A stretch of 64,000 nt of DNA from Sphingomonas sp. ATCC 31555 (lineage in GTDB: Bacteria > Pseudomonadota > Alphaproteobacteria > Sphingomonadales > Sphingomonadaceae). The notes beneath the pieces were generated by a model, which searched no databases, had not been told where the DNA came from, and saw only the letters and a list, made by a program, of their open reading frames with translations. Shown here one piece after another: positions 20,943 to 32,067 of this stretch. Positions within the stretch are counted from its first letter, which is position 1; the number at the start of each line of letters is the position of its first letter. The stretch lies in contig NZ_ALBQ01000021.1 of assembly GCF_000282895.1 (NCBI RefSeq), positions 62,001 to 126,000 on the forward strand, in the 5' to 3' direction. Made by a program: the position numbers and the translations under genes.

Positions 20943-20970
20943 AAAACGCCGCCGGGGATGCCGGCGGCGT
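20943..20970 (-). terminator. rho-independent terminator of lpdA
   Basis: ACGCCGCCGG (20946-20955) pairs perfectly with CCGGCGGCGT (20961-20970) around a five-base loop, followed on the minus strand by UUUU. It lies 25 bases past the lpdA stop and closes the sucA-sucB-lpdA stretch. Confidence 0.85.
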
Positions 20971-20995
20971 CTGCTTCGGTTCGGGAGGGCCCGGA

Positions 20996-22390
20996 TCAGA
21001 TGTGGATCGGCTTGCCGAGCACGCCCATCGCCGCTTCCTTGATCGCTTCGGAATGCGTCGGGTGGGCATGGCAGGTGTACGCAATGTCCTCGGAGGTCGC
21101 GCCGAATTCCATCGCCTGGGCGACCTGGGCGATCATCGTGCCGGCCGGCGCGGTGATGATCCAGGCGCCGAGCACGCGATCGGTCTTGGCGTCGGCGATC
21201 ACCTTCACCCAGCCGGTGGTGTCGTCGATCGCCTTGGCGCGGCTGTTGCCCGCCATCGGGAACTTGCCGACCTTCACCTCGCCCTTTTCGCGCGCCTGCT
21301 CCTCGGTGAGGCCGACGCCGGCGATTTCGGGGTGGGTGTAGACCACGCTCGGGATCACCGCATGGTTCACGATGCCGGTGAGGCCCGCGATGTTCTCGGC
21401 GACCGCGATGCCTTCGTCCTCGGCCTTGTGCGCGAGCATCGGGCCCGGGATCACGTCGCCGATCGCCCACACGCCGTCGACGGCGGTGCGGAAGCTGTGG
21501 TCGGTCTCGATCTGGCCGCGCTGGTTGGTGGCGAGGCCGATCTTGTCGAGGCCCAGGCCCTCGGTGTTCGGACGGCGGCCGATCGCGACGAGCACGACAT
21601 CGGCTTCGAGCGTCTCGGCGGCACCGCCGGCGGCGGGCTCGACGGTGACGGTGGCCTTGTCGCCATTGACGGCAACGCCGGTCACCTTGGTGGAGAGCTT
21701 GATCTCCATGCCCTGCTTCTTGAAGATCTTGGCGGCTTCCTTGCGGACTTCGCCGTCCATGCCGGGGAGCAGCTGGTCGAGATATTCGACCACGGTCACC
21801 TTGGCGCCGAGGCGCTGCCAGACCGAGCCGAGCTCGAGCCCGATCACGCCGCCGCCGATGACGACCATGTTGGCCGGTACTTTCTCCAGCGCGATCGCGC
21901 CGGTGGAGTCGACCACGACCTTCTGGTCGATCGTCACGCCCGGCAGCGGGGTGACCGACGAACCGGTGGCGATGACGATGTTCTTGGCGGTGACGGTACG
22001 CTCGCCGACCTGCACGGTGTGCGCGTCGATGAAGGTGCCGAGGCCCTTCACCCACTCGACCTTGTTCTTCTTGAACAGGAATTCGATGCCGCCGGTCAGG
22101 CCCTTCACGGCCTTGTCCTTGTCGGCCATCATCGTCGGCAGGTCGAGTTCGACCGAGCCGAGCTTGACGCCGTGCTTGGCGAGCGCGCCCGAGGCGGCTT
22201 CGTAGAACAGCTCGGACGCGTTCAGCAGCGCCTTGGAGGGGATGCAGCCGACGTTGAGGCAGGTGCCGCCCAGCGTCTCACGGGCTTCGACGCAGCCGGT
22301 CTTGAGACCCAGCTGCGCCGCGCGGATCGCCGCGACATAGCCGCCGGGGCCGGAACCGATGATCAGGACGTCGAAATCATATTCAGCCAT
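20996..22390 (-). CDS. lpdA: dihydrolipoyl dehydrogenase (E3)
   Basis: The flavoprotein that re-oxidises dihydrolipoamide of 2-oxo-acid dehydrogenase complexes, passing electrons to NAD+. 464 residues, as usual. The FAD fold is VLIIGSGPGGYVAAIRAAQLG, the redox-active disulfide is GGTCLNVGCIPSK, an NAD fold is VVIGGGVIGLELGSVW, and the C-terminal AHPTHSE holds the catalytic His. GGAG precedes the ATG at 22390; an ATG 12 bases upstream is less likely. It lies third after sucA and sucB, separated by a cluster of repeat hairpins, so it is the E3 of the 2-oxoglutarate complex and perhaps also of others. Confidence 0.95.
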   Translation of the reverse strand: MAEYDFDVLIIGSGPGGYVAAIRAAQLGLKTGCVEARETLGGTCLNVGCIPSKALLNASELFYEAASGALAKHGVKLGSVELDLPTMMADKDKAVKGLTGGIEFLFKKNKVEWVKGLGTFIDAHTVQVGERTVTAKNIVIATGSSVTPLPGVTIDQKVVVDSTGAIALEKVPANMVVIGGGVIGLELGSVWQRLGAKVTVVEYLDQLLPGMDGEVRKEAAKIFKKQGMEIKLSTKVTGVAVNGDKATVTVEPAAGGAAETLEADVVLVAIGRRPNTEGLGLDKIGLATNQRGQIETDHSFRTAVDGVWAIGDVIPGPMLAHKAEDEGIAVAENIAGLTGIVNHAVIPSVVYTHPEIAGVGLTEEQAREKGEVKVGKFPMAGNSRAKAIDDTTGWVKVIADAKTDRVLGAWIITAPAGTMIAQVAQAMEFGATSEDIAYTCHAHPTHSEAIKEAAMGVLGKPIHI

Positions 22391-22454
22391 TTTCCGCTCC
22401 ATGCGTGCGCGTGCGGGCGCTTAAACTATCGGCCGTGTCGCCCGGGGCTCTGGG

Positions 22455-22574
22455 CCCCTGCTTTCGCAGGGGAGCGGGCGGGTCCAGCCATATCCGTGCT
22501 CCTGCGAAGGCAGGAGCCCAGGGCCACAAGCGATGTACTTTCCTACCCTGGGCCCCCGCCTTCGCGGGGGCCCA
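22455..22574. repeat. three REP-like hairpins between sucB and lpdA
   Basis: Three perfect hairpins in tandem: CCCCTGC/GCAGGGG (22455-22472), GCTCCTGC/GCAGGAGC (22498-22517) and TGGGCCCCCGC/GCGGGGGCCCA (22549-22574), all with the shared core CTGCGAAGGCAG or its variants. They match the short palindromic intergenic repeats I know from sphingomonad genomes. In the sucA-sucB-lpdA transcript they may protect the sucAB part or reduce read-through. Confidence 0.82.
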
Positions 22575-22581
22575 AGATGTA

Positions 22582-23805
22582 TCAGAGGTCGATCAGCAGA
22601 CGGGTCGGATCCTCGATCGCGTTCTTGATCGCGACGAGGAAGGTCACCGCCTCGCGGCCGTCGATCAGGCGGTGGTCGTAGCTGAGCGCGAGATACATCA
22701 TCGGGCGGACGACGACCTGGCCGTTCCGCACCACAGGACGATCCTCGATGCGGTGCAGGCCGAGCACGGCCGACTGCGGCGGGTTGATGATCGGGGTCGA
22801 CATCAGCGAGCCGAACACGCCGCCGTTGGAAATGGTGAAGGTACCGCCCTTCATCTCGTCCATCTTGAGCGAGCCGTCCTTGGCGCGCTTGCCGAAGTCG
22901 CCGATCGTCTTCTCGATGCCGGCGACCGACAGGTCCTGCGCATCGCGGATCACCGGCACGACCAGACCCTGCGGGGCCGAGACCGCGACCGAGATGTCGC
23001 AATAATCGTGGTAGACGATCTCGTCGCCCTCGATCGAGCCGTTGACGCCGGGGATGTCCTTCAGCGCCATGCACGCGGCCTTCACGAAGAAGCCCATGAA
23101 GCCCAGGCGGACGCCGTGCTTCTTCTCGAACAGGTCCTTGTACTTGGCGCGGGCCTCGATCACCGCGGTCATGTCCACGTCGTTGAACGTGGTGAGCATG
23201 GCGGCGGTGTTCTGCGCTTCCTTGAGGCGCTTGGCGACCGTCTGGCGCAGGCGGGTCATCCGCACGCGCTCTTCCTTGCGGCCGCCGGTCGAAGCCGGAG
23301 CGGCGGCAGGCGCCGGCGTGGCGGCCGGAGCCGGCGCAGCGGGCTTGCTGCTGGCGGCGGCGATCACGTCGTCCTTGGTCAGGCGGCCGTCCTTGCCGGT
23401 GCCCTGCACGGTCGAGGGATCGACGCCGGTCTCGAGCACCGCACGACGCACCGACGGCGACAGCGCGGCGGCATCGGCCGAGGGGGCCGGGGCAGCGGCG
23501 GGCGCAGGCGCCGGCGTCGCAGCCGGAGCGGCAGCGGCGGGGGCAGCAGCCGGAGCGGCGGCCGCACCTTCACCCGCGATGATCGCGATCACCGCACCCA
23601 CTTCGACGGTATCGCCGACCTTGACGATCTGCTCGCCCATCACGCCGGCGACCGGCGAGGGGACTTCGACCGAGACCTTGTCGGTCTCGAGGCTGGCGAT
23701 CGGCTCGTCGACGCGGACGGGATCGCCCGGATTCTTCAGCCATTCACCGACGGTGGCTTCGGTGATCGATTCGCCCAGTACGGGGACTTTGACTTCGGTG
23801 GCCAT
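22582..23805 (-). CDS. sucB: 2-oxoglutarate dehydrogenase E2, succinyltransferase
   Basis: Transfers the succinyl group to CoA within the 2-oxoglutarate dehydrogenase complex. The 407 residues read in order: lipoyl domain with [10 protein letters not shown] (lipoylated Lys near 44), a long Ala/Pro linker (about 85-115), a subunit-binding domain ([17 protein letters not shown]...), a second Ala/Pro linker, and the catalytic domain ending [14 protein letters not shown] with the catalytic His and Asp. The ATG at 23805 follows GGAAAGG and lies two bases after the sucA stop, indicating translational coupling. Confidence 0.95.
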   Translation of the reverse strand: MATEVKVPVLGESITEATVGEWLKNPGDPVRVDEPIASLETDKVSVEVPSPVAGVMGEQIVKVGDTVEVGAVIAIIAGEGAAAAPAAAPAAAAPAATPAPAPAAAPAPSADAAALSPSVRRAVLETGVDPSTVQGTGKDGRLTKDDVIAAASSKPAAPAPAATPAPAAAPASTGGRKEERVRMTRLRQTVAKRLKEAQNTAAMLTTFNDVDMTAVIEARAKYKDLFEKKHGVRLGFMGFFVKAACMALKDIPGVNGSIEGDEIVYHDYCDISVAVSAPQGLVVPVIRDAQDLSVAGIEKTIGDFGKRAKDGSLKMDEMKGGTFTISNGGVFGSLMSTPIINPPQSAVLGLHRIEDRPVVRNGQVVVRPMMYLALSYDHRLIDGREAVTFLVAIKNAIEDPTRLLIDL

Positions 23806-23807
23806 TC

Positions 23808-26738
23808 TCAACCTTTCCGGGTGCGGCGGATTTCATCGCGGACATTATGGCCGAGCGCGTCGGCAACGAGCGCGCCCTGCTCTGCGGTGTGGCGCTTCAT
23901 CAGGCCGGTGGCGGGCGAGGCCGCCGCGGCGCGACCGGCATAGCGCGGACGCTGTACCTTGGTGCCGGCATCGATGAGGCACTGCTCGATCAGCGGCTCG
24001 ACGAAGAACCAGTAGCCGTTGTTCTTCGGCTCTTCCTGCGCCCACACCACCTCTTCGAGGTTGGTCATGCGCTTCAGCCGCTCGGTCAGCGGCTCGCCCG
24101 GGAACGGGTAGAGCTGCTCGATCCGGACGATCGCGGTGTTCTTGTCGCCGGCCGCGTCGCGCGCTTCGATCAGGTCGTAGGCGACCTTGCCGGTGCAGAG
24201 CACGAGGCGCTTCACCTCGGTATCCGCCGGCGCGTTCGGGTCCGACAGGATCCGCTTGAAGTGGCTGTCGCCCAGGAACTCCTCGGCGCTGGACACTGCC
24301 ATCTTGTGGCGGAGCAGCGACTTCGGCGTCATCTGGATGAGCGGCTTGCGGAAGTTGCGGTGCATCTGCCGGCGCAGCAGGTGGAAGTAGTTCGCCGGCG
24401 TGGTGATGTTCACCACCTGCATGTTGTCCTGCGCGCAGAGCTGGAGGAAGCGCTCCGGACGCGCCGAGCTGTGCTCGGGCCCCTGGCCTTCATAGCCGTG
24501 CGGCAGCAGCATCACCAGGCCGTTGGCGCGTAGCCACTTGGACTCGCCCGACGCGATGAACTGGTCGATCATGATCTGCGCGCCGTTCACGAAGTCGCCG
24601 AACTGCGCTTCCCACAGCACCAGCGCCTTCGGATCGGCCAGCGCATAGCCATATTCGAAACCGAGCACGCCATATTCGCTGAGCGGCGAATCGAGCACCT
24701 CGAAGCTGCCGTGCGGCACGGTGGTTAGCGGCACGTACTTGGCCTCGGTCTTCTGGTCGACCCAGACGGCGTGGCGCTGCGAGAAGGTGCCGCGGCCCGA
24801 ATCCTGGCCGGACAGACGCACCGCATAGCCTTCCGAGAGCAGCGCACCGAAGGCGAGCGCCTCGCCGGTCGCCCAATCGAAATTGGTGCCCGACTTGAAC
24901 ATCTCGCGCTTGGCATCGAGCACGCGGCCGAGGGTCTTGTGGATCTCGAGACCCTCGGGAACGGTGGTCAGCGTGCGGCCGAGACTGTCGAACAGCTTCT
25001 TCTCGATGCCCGTCTCGACATTGCGACGCGCAGATTCGCCGTCCGAAGGCGCGCCCAGGCCGGACCAGCGGCCCGCGAACCAATCCGCCTTGTTCGGCAG
25101 ATAGCTCTTGCCCGCCTCGAACTCGCCTTCGAGCAAGGTCGTGAACTGATTGGTTTTCTCGTCGATGAAGCCCTGGTCCACCACGCCTTCGCCGATCAGC
25201 TTCTGGCCATAGATGCTGCTCACCGGCGGATGCTGGCGGATCTTCTGGTACATCAGCGGCTGGGTGAAGCCGGGCTCGTCGCCCTCGTTATGGCCGAAGC
25301 GGCGATAGCACCACATGTCGATCACGATGTCGCGATGGAACTTCTGGCGGAATTCGATCGCCACTTTGCACGCGAAGGTAACCGCTTCGGGATCGTCGCC
25401 GTTGACGTGCAGGATCGGGGCCTGGACGCCCTTGGCGACGTCCGACGGATAGGGCGAGGAGCGCGCGAACTGCGGGCTCGTCGTGAAGCCGACCTGATTG
25501 TTGATGACGAAGTGGATGCAGCCGCCGGTGTTATAGCCGCGGATGCCGGAAAAGCCGAGGCATTCCCACACGATGCCCTGGCCCGCAAAGGCCGCGTCGC
25601 CATGGATCAGCACCGGCAGCACCTGCTCGTGCTCGCCCAGGGCGCCGCGAATCGTCTGCAGCGCGCGGGCCTTGCCGAGCACGACCGGGTTCACTGCTTC
25701 GAGGTGCGAAGGATTCGCCACCAGCGACATATGCACGTTGATGTCATCGAAGCGACGGTCGGTGGAAGTGCCGAGGTGGTACTTCACGTCCCCCGAACCG
25801 GCGACATCGTCAGGATTGGCCGATCCGCCGCCGAATTCGTGGAAGATCACCCGGAACGGCTTCTCCATGACGTTGGCAAGCATGTTCAGGCGGCCGCGAT
25901 GGGCCATGCCGTACACGATCTCGCGGACGCCCATCTGGCCGCCATACTTGATGATCGCTTCCATCGCCGGGATCATCGATTCGCCGCCGTCGAGGCCGAA
26001 CCGCTTGGTGCCGACATATTTCTTGCCGAGGAATTTTTCCCACTGCTCGGCTTCGATCACCTTGGAAAGGATCGCCTTCTTGCCATCGGCAGTGAAGTTG
26101 ATCTCCTTGTCCTTGCCCTCCATCCGGTCCTGGAGGAAGCGGCGCTCCTCCACATCCGCGATGTGCATGTATTCGAGGCCGACATTGCCGCAATAATTGG
26201 CCTGAAGGATCGCGACGATCTCGCGAACGGTGGCCTGCTGCAGCCCAAGCGTGCCGCCTAGAAAGATCGGGCGATCAAGGTCGGCGCCGGAGAAGCCGTG
26301 ATACTCCGGCGTCAGATCGGCCGGCAGATCCTGGCGGGAGAGGCCCAGCGGGTCGAGATTGGCCGCGAGATGGCCGCGCACCCGATAGGTGCGGATAAGC
26401 ATCATCGCGCGGATCGAATCCTCCGCGGCCTTGGTCACATCCGCGGTCGACGCGGCGGGGGCGGCCGGCTTGGCGGGCGCGCCGCCCTTGGCGGGCTTCG
26501 GCGCGGGCTCCATCTGGGTGGGGTCGAGCCCGGCCGTCAGCGCGTCGGTTTCAGTCAGCGGCCAGTTGGCGCGCTGCCAGCTGGGGCCAGAGGCCGTGGA
26601 TTCGAGACCCTCGAACCAGGCACGCCAGCTCGGTTCGACAGATGCCGGATCGCTCTTGTAGCGCCGGTACAGGGTCTCGACGAAGCCGGGGCTAACGCCG
26701 CCGGCGATGTCGTCGAAGTCGAGGCCTTCATAGCCCAT
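23808..26738 (-). CDS. sucA: 2-oxoglutarate dehydrogenase E1
   Basis: The thiamine-diphosphate E1 that decarboxylates 2-oxoglutarate, 976 residues. It has the N-terminal [16 protein letters not shown] region, the conserved [15 protein letters not shown], the [15 protein letters not shown] cofactor motif and FGHNEGDEP. The C-terminal half holds SQRHAVW and [23 protein letters not shown], all family signatures. I preferred the second ATG (26738), seven bases after GGAAG, over the first at 26744. It starts the sucA-sucB-lpdA run, with sucD 65 bases upstream on the same strand. Confidence 0.96.
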   Translation of the reverse strand: MGYEGLDFDDIAGGVSPGFVETLYRRYKSDPASVEPSWRAWFEGLESTASGPSWQRANWPLTETDALTAGLDPTQMEPAPKPAKGGAPAKPAAPAASTADVTKAAEDSIRAMMLIRTYRVRGHLAANLDPLGLSRQDLPADLTPEYHGFSGADLDRPIFLGGTLGLQQATVREIVAILQANYCGNVGLEYMHIADVEERRFLQDRMEGKDKEINFTADGKKAILSKVIEAEQWEKFLGKKYVGTKRFGLDGGESMIPAMEAIIKYGGQMGVREIVYGMAHRGRLNMLANVMEKPFRVIFHEFGGGSANPDDVAGSGDVKYHLGTSTDRRFDDINVHMSLVANPSHLEAVNPVVLGKARALQTIRGALGEHEQVLPVLIHGDAAFAGQGIVWECLGFSGIRGYNTGGCIHFVINNQVGFTTSPQFARSSPYPSDVAKGVQAPILHVNGDDPEAVTFACKVAIEFRQKFHRDIVIDMWCYRRFGHNEGDEPGFTQPLMYQKIRQHPPVSSIYGQKLIGEGVVDQGFIDEKTNQFTTLLEGEFEAGKSYLPNKADWFAGRWSGLGAPSDGESARRNVETGIEKKLFDSLGRTLTTVPEGLEIHKTLGRVLDAKREMFKSGTNFDWATGEALAFGALLSEGYAVRLSGQDSGRGTFSQRHAVWVDQKTEAKYVPLTTVPHGSFEVLDSPLSEYGVLGFEYGYALADPKALVLWEAQFGDFVNGAQIMIDQFIASGESKWLRANGLVMLLPHGYEGQGPEHSSARPERFLQLCAQDNMQVVNITTPANYFHLLRRQMHRNFRKPLIQMTPKSLLRHKMAVSSAEEFLGDSHFKRILSDPNAPADTEVKRLVLCTGKVAYDLIEARDAAGDKNTAIVRIEQLYPFPGEPLTERLKRMTNLEEVVWAQEEPKNNGYWFFVEPLIEQCLIDAGTKVQRPRYAGRAAAASPATGLMKRHTAEQGALVADALGHNVRDEIRRTRKG

Positions 26739-26758
26739 GATCATGCTTCCGTTCGTGT

Positions 26759-26792
26759 TAGCGCTCCCATTCCCACCTATATAGGAGCGCTA
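26759..26792 (-). promoter_or_regulatory. inverted repeat in the sucD-sucA gap
   Basis: TAGCGCTCC (26759-26767) pairs perfectly with GGAGCGCTA (26784-26792). On the minus strand it ends 20 bases before the sucA start codon, with TATATA in its 16-base loop. It may be an operator, a promoter-linked site or a leader hairpin; there is no T tract, so it is not a standard terminator. Confidence 0.4.
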
Positions 26793-26803
26793 CCGTTGCA
26801 AAT

Positions 26804-27688
26804 TCAGCCCTTGAGCACTTCCATCAGCGTTTCGCCGAGCAGCGAGGGGCTGGGGGAAACGCGGATGCCGGCGGCTTCCATCGCCGCGATCTTGTCTTCG
26901 GCGCCGCCCTGGCCGCCCGAAACGATCGCGCCTGCATGGCCCATGCGACGACCCGGAGGGGCCGTGCGGCCCGCGATGAAGCCGGCCATCGGCTTCTTGC
27001 GGCCGCGCTTGGCCTCGTCGATCAGGAACTGCGCGGCCTCTTCCTCGGCCGAGCCGCCGATCTCGCCGATCATGATGATCGACTGGGTGGCTTCGTCGGC
27101 CAGGAACAGCTCGAGCACGTCGATGAAGTTGGTGCCGTTGACCGGGTCGCCGCCGATGCCCACCGCGGTGGTCTGGCCAAGGCCGGCATTGGTGGTCTGG
27201 AACACCGCCTCATAGGTGAGGGTGCCCGAGCGCGACACGACGCCCACCGAGCCCTTGGAGAAGATCGAGCCCGGCATGATGCCGATCTTGCACTCACCCG
27301 GCGTCAGCACGCCTGGGCAGTTCGGGCCGATCAGGCGCGACTTGGAGCCGGAAAGCGCGCGCTTCACCTTGACCATGTCGAGCACCGGAATGCCTTCGGT
27401 GATCGCGACGATCAGCGGGATCTCGGCGTCGATTGCTTCGAGGATCGAGTCCGCCGCGAAGGGCGGCGGCACATAGATCACGCTGGCGTCGGCGCCGGTC
27501 TTGTCCTTGGCGTCGGCTACCGTGTCGAACACGGGCAGGCCGATATGCGTGCTACCGCCCTTGCCGGGGGTGACGCCGCCGACCATCTGCGTGCCATAGG
27601 CAAGCGCCTGCTCGGTGTGGAACGTGCCGGTGGCACCGGTCATCCCCTGGACGATGACCTTGGTGTTCTTGTCGACGAGGATGCTCAT
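26804..27688 (-). CDS. sucD: succinyl-CoA synthetase alpha subunit
   Basis: The alpha subunit of succinyl-CoA ligase, which makes ATP or GTP from succinyl-CoA. 294 residues, normal for the family. The CoA-binding Rossmann start [16 protein letters not shown] and the phosphohistidine site [15 protein letters not shown] (about residue 248) are present, as is the ligand region [20 protein letters not shown]. In many alphaproteobacteria sucC lies directly upstream; here that place is taken by an unrelated exported protein, so the beta subunit must be encoded elsewhere. Confidence 0.96.
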   Translation of the reverse strand: MSILVDKNTKVIVQGMTGATGTFHTEQALAYGTQMVGGVTPGKGGSTHIGLPVFDTVADAKDKTGADASVIYVPPPFAADSILEAIDAEIPLIVAITEGIPVLDMVKVKRALSGSKSRLIGPNCPGVLTPGECKIGIMPGSIFSKGSVGVVSRSGTLTYEAVFQTTNAGLGQTTAVGIGGDPVNGTNFIDVLELFLADEATQSIIMIGEIGGSAEEEAAQFLIDEAKRGRKKPMAGFIAGRTAPPGRRMGHAGAIVSGGQGGAEDKIAAMEAAGIRVSPSPSLLGETLMEVLKG

Positions 27689-29286
<1,598 letters not shown>

Positions 29287-29380
29287 CTATAATAGCGTGG
29301 CTGCAACCCGGGATTCAGCTTCTGGTCGGGATTATTTTTGCAACTAATTCGCAGAAGCAATAATACGCATTTGCGCGGGT

Positions 29381-30493
29381 TCAGCTGGCGCCATGCCCCT
29401 TGGCCAGATAGGCATCCGATTGCATCTCAAGCAGGCGGCTGACCGTCCGGTCGAACTCGAAGCGCCCGTCCCCCGCCTCATAAAGCTGCTCCGGAGGCGC
29501 ATCGGCGGCGGCGAGCAGCTTCACCTTGTTCTCGTACAAGGCGTCGATCAACGTTACGAAACGCGCCGCTTCGTTGCGATTCTCGGGCCCGAGCTTGGGA
29601 ATGCCAACCAATATGACCGTGTGGAAACGGCGAGCGATGGCCAGATAGTCGGGGGCACCTCGCGCCTCGCCGCACAGCCGCTTGAACGAGAATACCGCCA
29701 CGCCCTTAACGCATTTCGGCACTTGGATCTCGCGTCCCCCCGGGATCGGCACCGCACAGGCGGGCACGCGCGCGCGGTCCTCGACGGGATAGTCGGTCAG
29801 GCGGAAAAAGGCGGCGGACAGCGAGGCGGTCGCCTCCGCCCCGTTCGGCACCAACCAGGTCTCTACGCTGCCCAGCCGATCGCGCCGGTAATCGACGGGC
29901 CCGTTGAGCGTGAGCACGTCCATTTTCTCTTCAATCAACTGAATGAACGGCAGGAACAGCTCGCGGTTGAGCCCGTCCTTGTAGAGATCGCTGGGCGGGC
30001 GGTTGGACGTCGCGATCACCGTCAGCCCATGCGCCATCATCGCCGTGAACAGCCGCGACAGGATCATCGCGTCCGGCGGGTTGTTCACCACCAGCTCGTC
30101 GAACGCGAGCAGACGGATGTCGCCGGCCAGGGCGTCGGCGACGGCGGTCACCGGATCGGGGGTGTCCTTCTGCCGTTCGGCATTCAGCCGCTCGTGCACC
30201 TCGATCATGAATTCGTGAAAGTGGACGCGGCGTTTGCGACGGATGTCGAGGCTGTCGAAAAACAGGTCCATCAGCATCGATTTGCCGCGGCCGACCCCGC
30301 CCCAGAGGTACAGTCCGCGCGGCACCGCCGGCTTGCGGCCGGTGATCCGCCACAGCACGCTCCCCTTGCGGGGCGCCGCCTGCAGTTCCTCTGCCAGCGC
30401 ATCCAGCCGTGCGGCGGCGGCTTCCTGTTCGCGATCGGGCTGAAGCTCGCCTGCGGAGACGAGGGCGTGGTACCGATCGAGAAGGCGGGTCAT
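29381..30493 (-). CDS. zapE: cell division ATPase ZapE (AFG1 family)
   Basis: A 370-residue P-loop ATPase of the AFG1/ZapE family. In E. coli ZapE interacts with FtsZ; mitochondrial Afg1 works in quality control of respiratory-chain proteins. Walker A is GGVGRGKS (about residues 64-71), preceded by the family motif PRGLYLWG; Walker B is LLAFDEL, and sensor-like ATSNRPP follows. The start at 30493 lies only 16 bases past the sdhB terminator and has no clear ribosome site, so expression may depend on read-through or weak initiation. Confidence 0.88.
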   Translation of the reverse strand: MTRLLDRYHALVSAGELQPDREQEAAAARLDALAEELQAAPRKGSVLWRITGRKPAVPRGLYLWGGVGRGKSMLMDLFFDSLDIRRKRRVHFHEFMIEVHERLNAERQKDTPDPVTAVADALAGDIRLLAFDELVVNNPPDAMILSRLFTAMMAHGLTVIATSNRPPSDLYKDGLNRELFLPFIQLIEEKMDVLTLNGPVDYRRDRLGSVETWLVPNGAEATASLSAAFFRLTDYPVEDRARVPACAVPIPGGREIQVPKCVKGVAVFSFKRLCGEARGAPDYLAIARRFHTVILVGIPKLGPENRNEAARFVTLIDALYENKVKLLAAADAPPEQLYEAGDGRFEFDRTVSRLLEMQSDAYLAKGHGAS

Positions 30494-30508
30494 GGAGGAG
30501 GCTTCACC

Positions 30509-30545
30509 AAAAAAATGAGCTGCCGGGCGGTGTGCCCGGCAGCTC
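30509..30545 (-). terminator. rho-independent terminator of sdhB
   Basis: GAGCTGCCGGGC (30517-30528) pairs perfectly with its complement (30534-30545) around a five-base loop, followed on the minus strand by A and seven U residues. It lies 31 bases beyond the sdhB stop and 16 bases before the zapE start, so it may act as an attenuator between the two. Confidence 0.9.
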
Positions 30546-30575
30546 GGCATTATCGTATCGACGGAACGGCTGCGC

Positions 30576-31358
30576 TCAAAGCACGCGCTCGGCCGCCATC
30601 TTCTTCACTTCGGCGATTGCCTTGGCCGGGTTCAGGCCCTTCGGGCAGGCGTTCGCGCAATTCATGATCGTGTGGCAGCGATACAGGCGGAAGGGATCCT
30701 CCAGCTGGTCGAGCCGCTCGCCGGTCATCTCGTCACGCGAGTCGGCGAGCCAGCGATAGGCCTGGAGCAGGATCGCCGGGCCGAGGAACTTGTCGCTGTT
30801 CCACCAATAGCTCGGGCACGAGGTCGAGCAGCAGGCGCACAGGATGCACTCGTACAGGCCGTCGAGCTTCTCGCGATCCTGCGGGGTCTGCAGCCGCTCC
30901 TTGCCCGAAGGCGTGGTGGTGACGGTCTGCAGCCACGGCTTGATCGAGGCGTACTGTGCGTAGAAGTGCGTGAAGTCGGGCACCAGGTCCTTGATCACGT
31001 CCATATGCGGCAGCGGGGTGATCTGCACCTCGCCCTTCACATCCTCGATCGCGGTGGTGCAGGCCAGGCCGTTCTTGCCGCCGATGTTCATCGAGCACGA
31101 TCCGCAAATGCCTTCGCGGCACGAGCGGCGGAAGGTCAGCGACGAATCCTGCTCGCCCTTGATCTTGATCAGCGCGTCGAGGACCATCGGACCGCAATCG
31201 TCGAGATCGACCTCGAACGTGTCGTAGCGAGGGTTCTCACCCGAGTCCGGATCGTAGCGGTAGATCTTGAACTTCTTGACCCGCTTGGCATCGGGGCTCG
31301 CCTTGTGCTCCTGGCCCTTGGTGATGCGGCTGTTCTTGGGCAGGCGGAATTCGGCCAT
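30576..31358 (-). CDS. sdhB: succinate dehydrogenase iron-sulfur subunit
   Basis: The electron-transfer subunit of complex II, 260 residues. The N-terminal ferredoxin fold has [15 protein letters not shown] plus a later Cys for the [2Fe-2S] cluster; the C-terminal half has [16 protein letters not shown] and [17 protein letters not shown] for the [4Fe-4S] and [3Fe-4S] clusters. sdhC, sdhD and sdhA are not beside it: the next gene upstream encodes a ClpP-like protein. It therefore has its own transcription unit with the terminator downstream. Confidence 0.96.
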   Translation of the reverse strand: MAEFRLPKNSRITKGQEHKASPDAKRVKKFKIYRYDPDSGENPRYDTFEVDLDDCGPMVLDALIKIKGEQDSSLTFRRSCREGICGSCSMNIGGKNGLACTTAIEDVKGEVQITPLPHMDVIKDLVPDFTHFYAQYASIKPWLQTVTTTPSGKERLQTPQDREKLDGLYECILCACCSTSCPSYWWNSDKFLGPAILLQAYRWLADSRDEMTGERLDQLEDPFRLYRCHTIMNCANACPKGLNPAKAIAEVKKMAAERVL

Positions 31359-31455
31359 TCCTGAAACTTCCTCTTTCGCTTCGGCGCGACGCCTCTTTGA
31401 GGGGCGAGCTATGCCTTTCGCATCCGCAGCGCAAGTGTCCTTTGGATCGCCGCAC

Positions 31456-32031
31456 TTAGATCACGTCGAGCACCAGCCCCAGATCGCGCGCCTCCTGCGC
31501 CTCGATATACCAGTTATAGGGCGCGCGGCGGCGCAGCTCCTCGAAATCGATGCGCGAACCCGCGACCAGGGCCCGGAACCCTTCTTCCTCGATACGGATC
31601 GAATGCTCGATCTCGTTCAGCTTGGCTTTCAGGATCGCCGGCAGCATCTGCAGCGGACCGGATAGCTCCAGCGACGAGTGCATCTGCCGCTCGTGCAGCA
31701 TCAGCCGGGTACCGCGCGTGAGGAACCTTTTGTCGACGGGGAAAGCGGACATGAACGTCGCTCCGGCCGAATACACGGCCACCTTGCCCAGAAATAGCAG
31801 TTCGCGGCCGCTCTGGTCGTGCAGCAGGCGGAGTTCGTCCGCCATCAGCCTGGCGACTTCCGGATCGCCCCCCAGCGTGGAGAGCGCCACCACCAACGGC
31901 CCGTCGCCGTCCGCGCCCAGCAGCTGCTCGCGAAAGCGCTGGTACATCGCATCGTCGACGGTGCCTTGCAGTCGCACATGCGGCGTGGCGAGCAGCGGAT
32001 AGCGCTGCAGCGGGCTCTGGGTCTCGGTCAT
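31456..32031 (-). CDS. ClpP-like serine peptidase family protein, unusual triad
   Basis: A 191-residue protein with the ClpP/crotonase-like fold. Glycine-rich [11 protein letters not shown] (about 50-60) fits the ClpP strand that binds peptide. The likely nucleophile is Ser88 in VYSAGATFM and the histidine is His113 in LMLHERQ. At the place of the triad aspartate (E. coli ERDRFLSAPEA) the sequence is [11 protein letters not shown], so Asn173 appears to replace Asp. No signal peptide and no clpX beside it. It is probably a diverged, perhaps weakly active or regulatory, ClpP relative rather than the housekeeping protease. Confidence 0.72.
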   Translation of the reverse strand: MTETQSPLQRYPLLATPHVRLQGTVDDAMYQRFREQLLGADGDGPLVVALSTLGGDPEVARLMADELRLLHDQSGRELLFLGKVAVYSAGATFMSAFPVDKRFLTRGTRLMLHERQMHSSLELSGPLQMLPAILKAKLNEIEHSIRIEEEGFRALVAGSRIDFEELRRRAPYNWYIEAQEARDLGLVLDVI

Positions 32032-32067
32032 CTGCCGCCAACCGGCGAGCGGGGGCAGGGTTCCGCG

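Noticed and set aside
20905..21084. 60-residue N-terminal extension of the HI0933-type flavoprotein
   Set aside because: It would run through the lpdA terminator and gives Arg/Pro-rich sequence; the family starts near the ATG at 20904.
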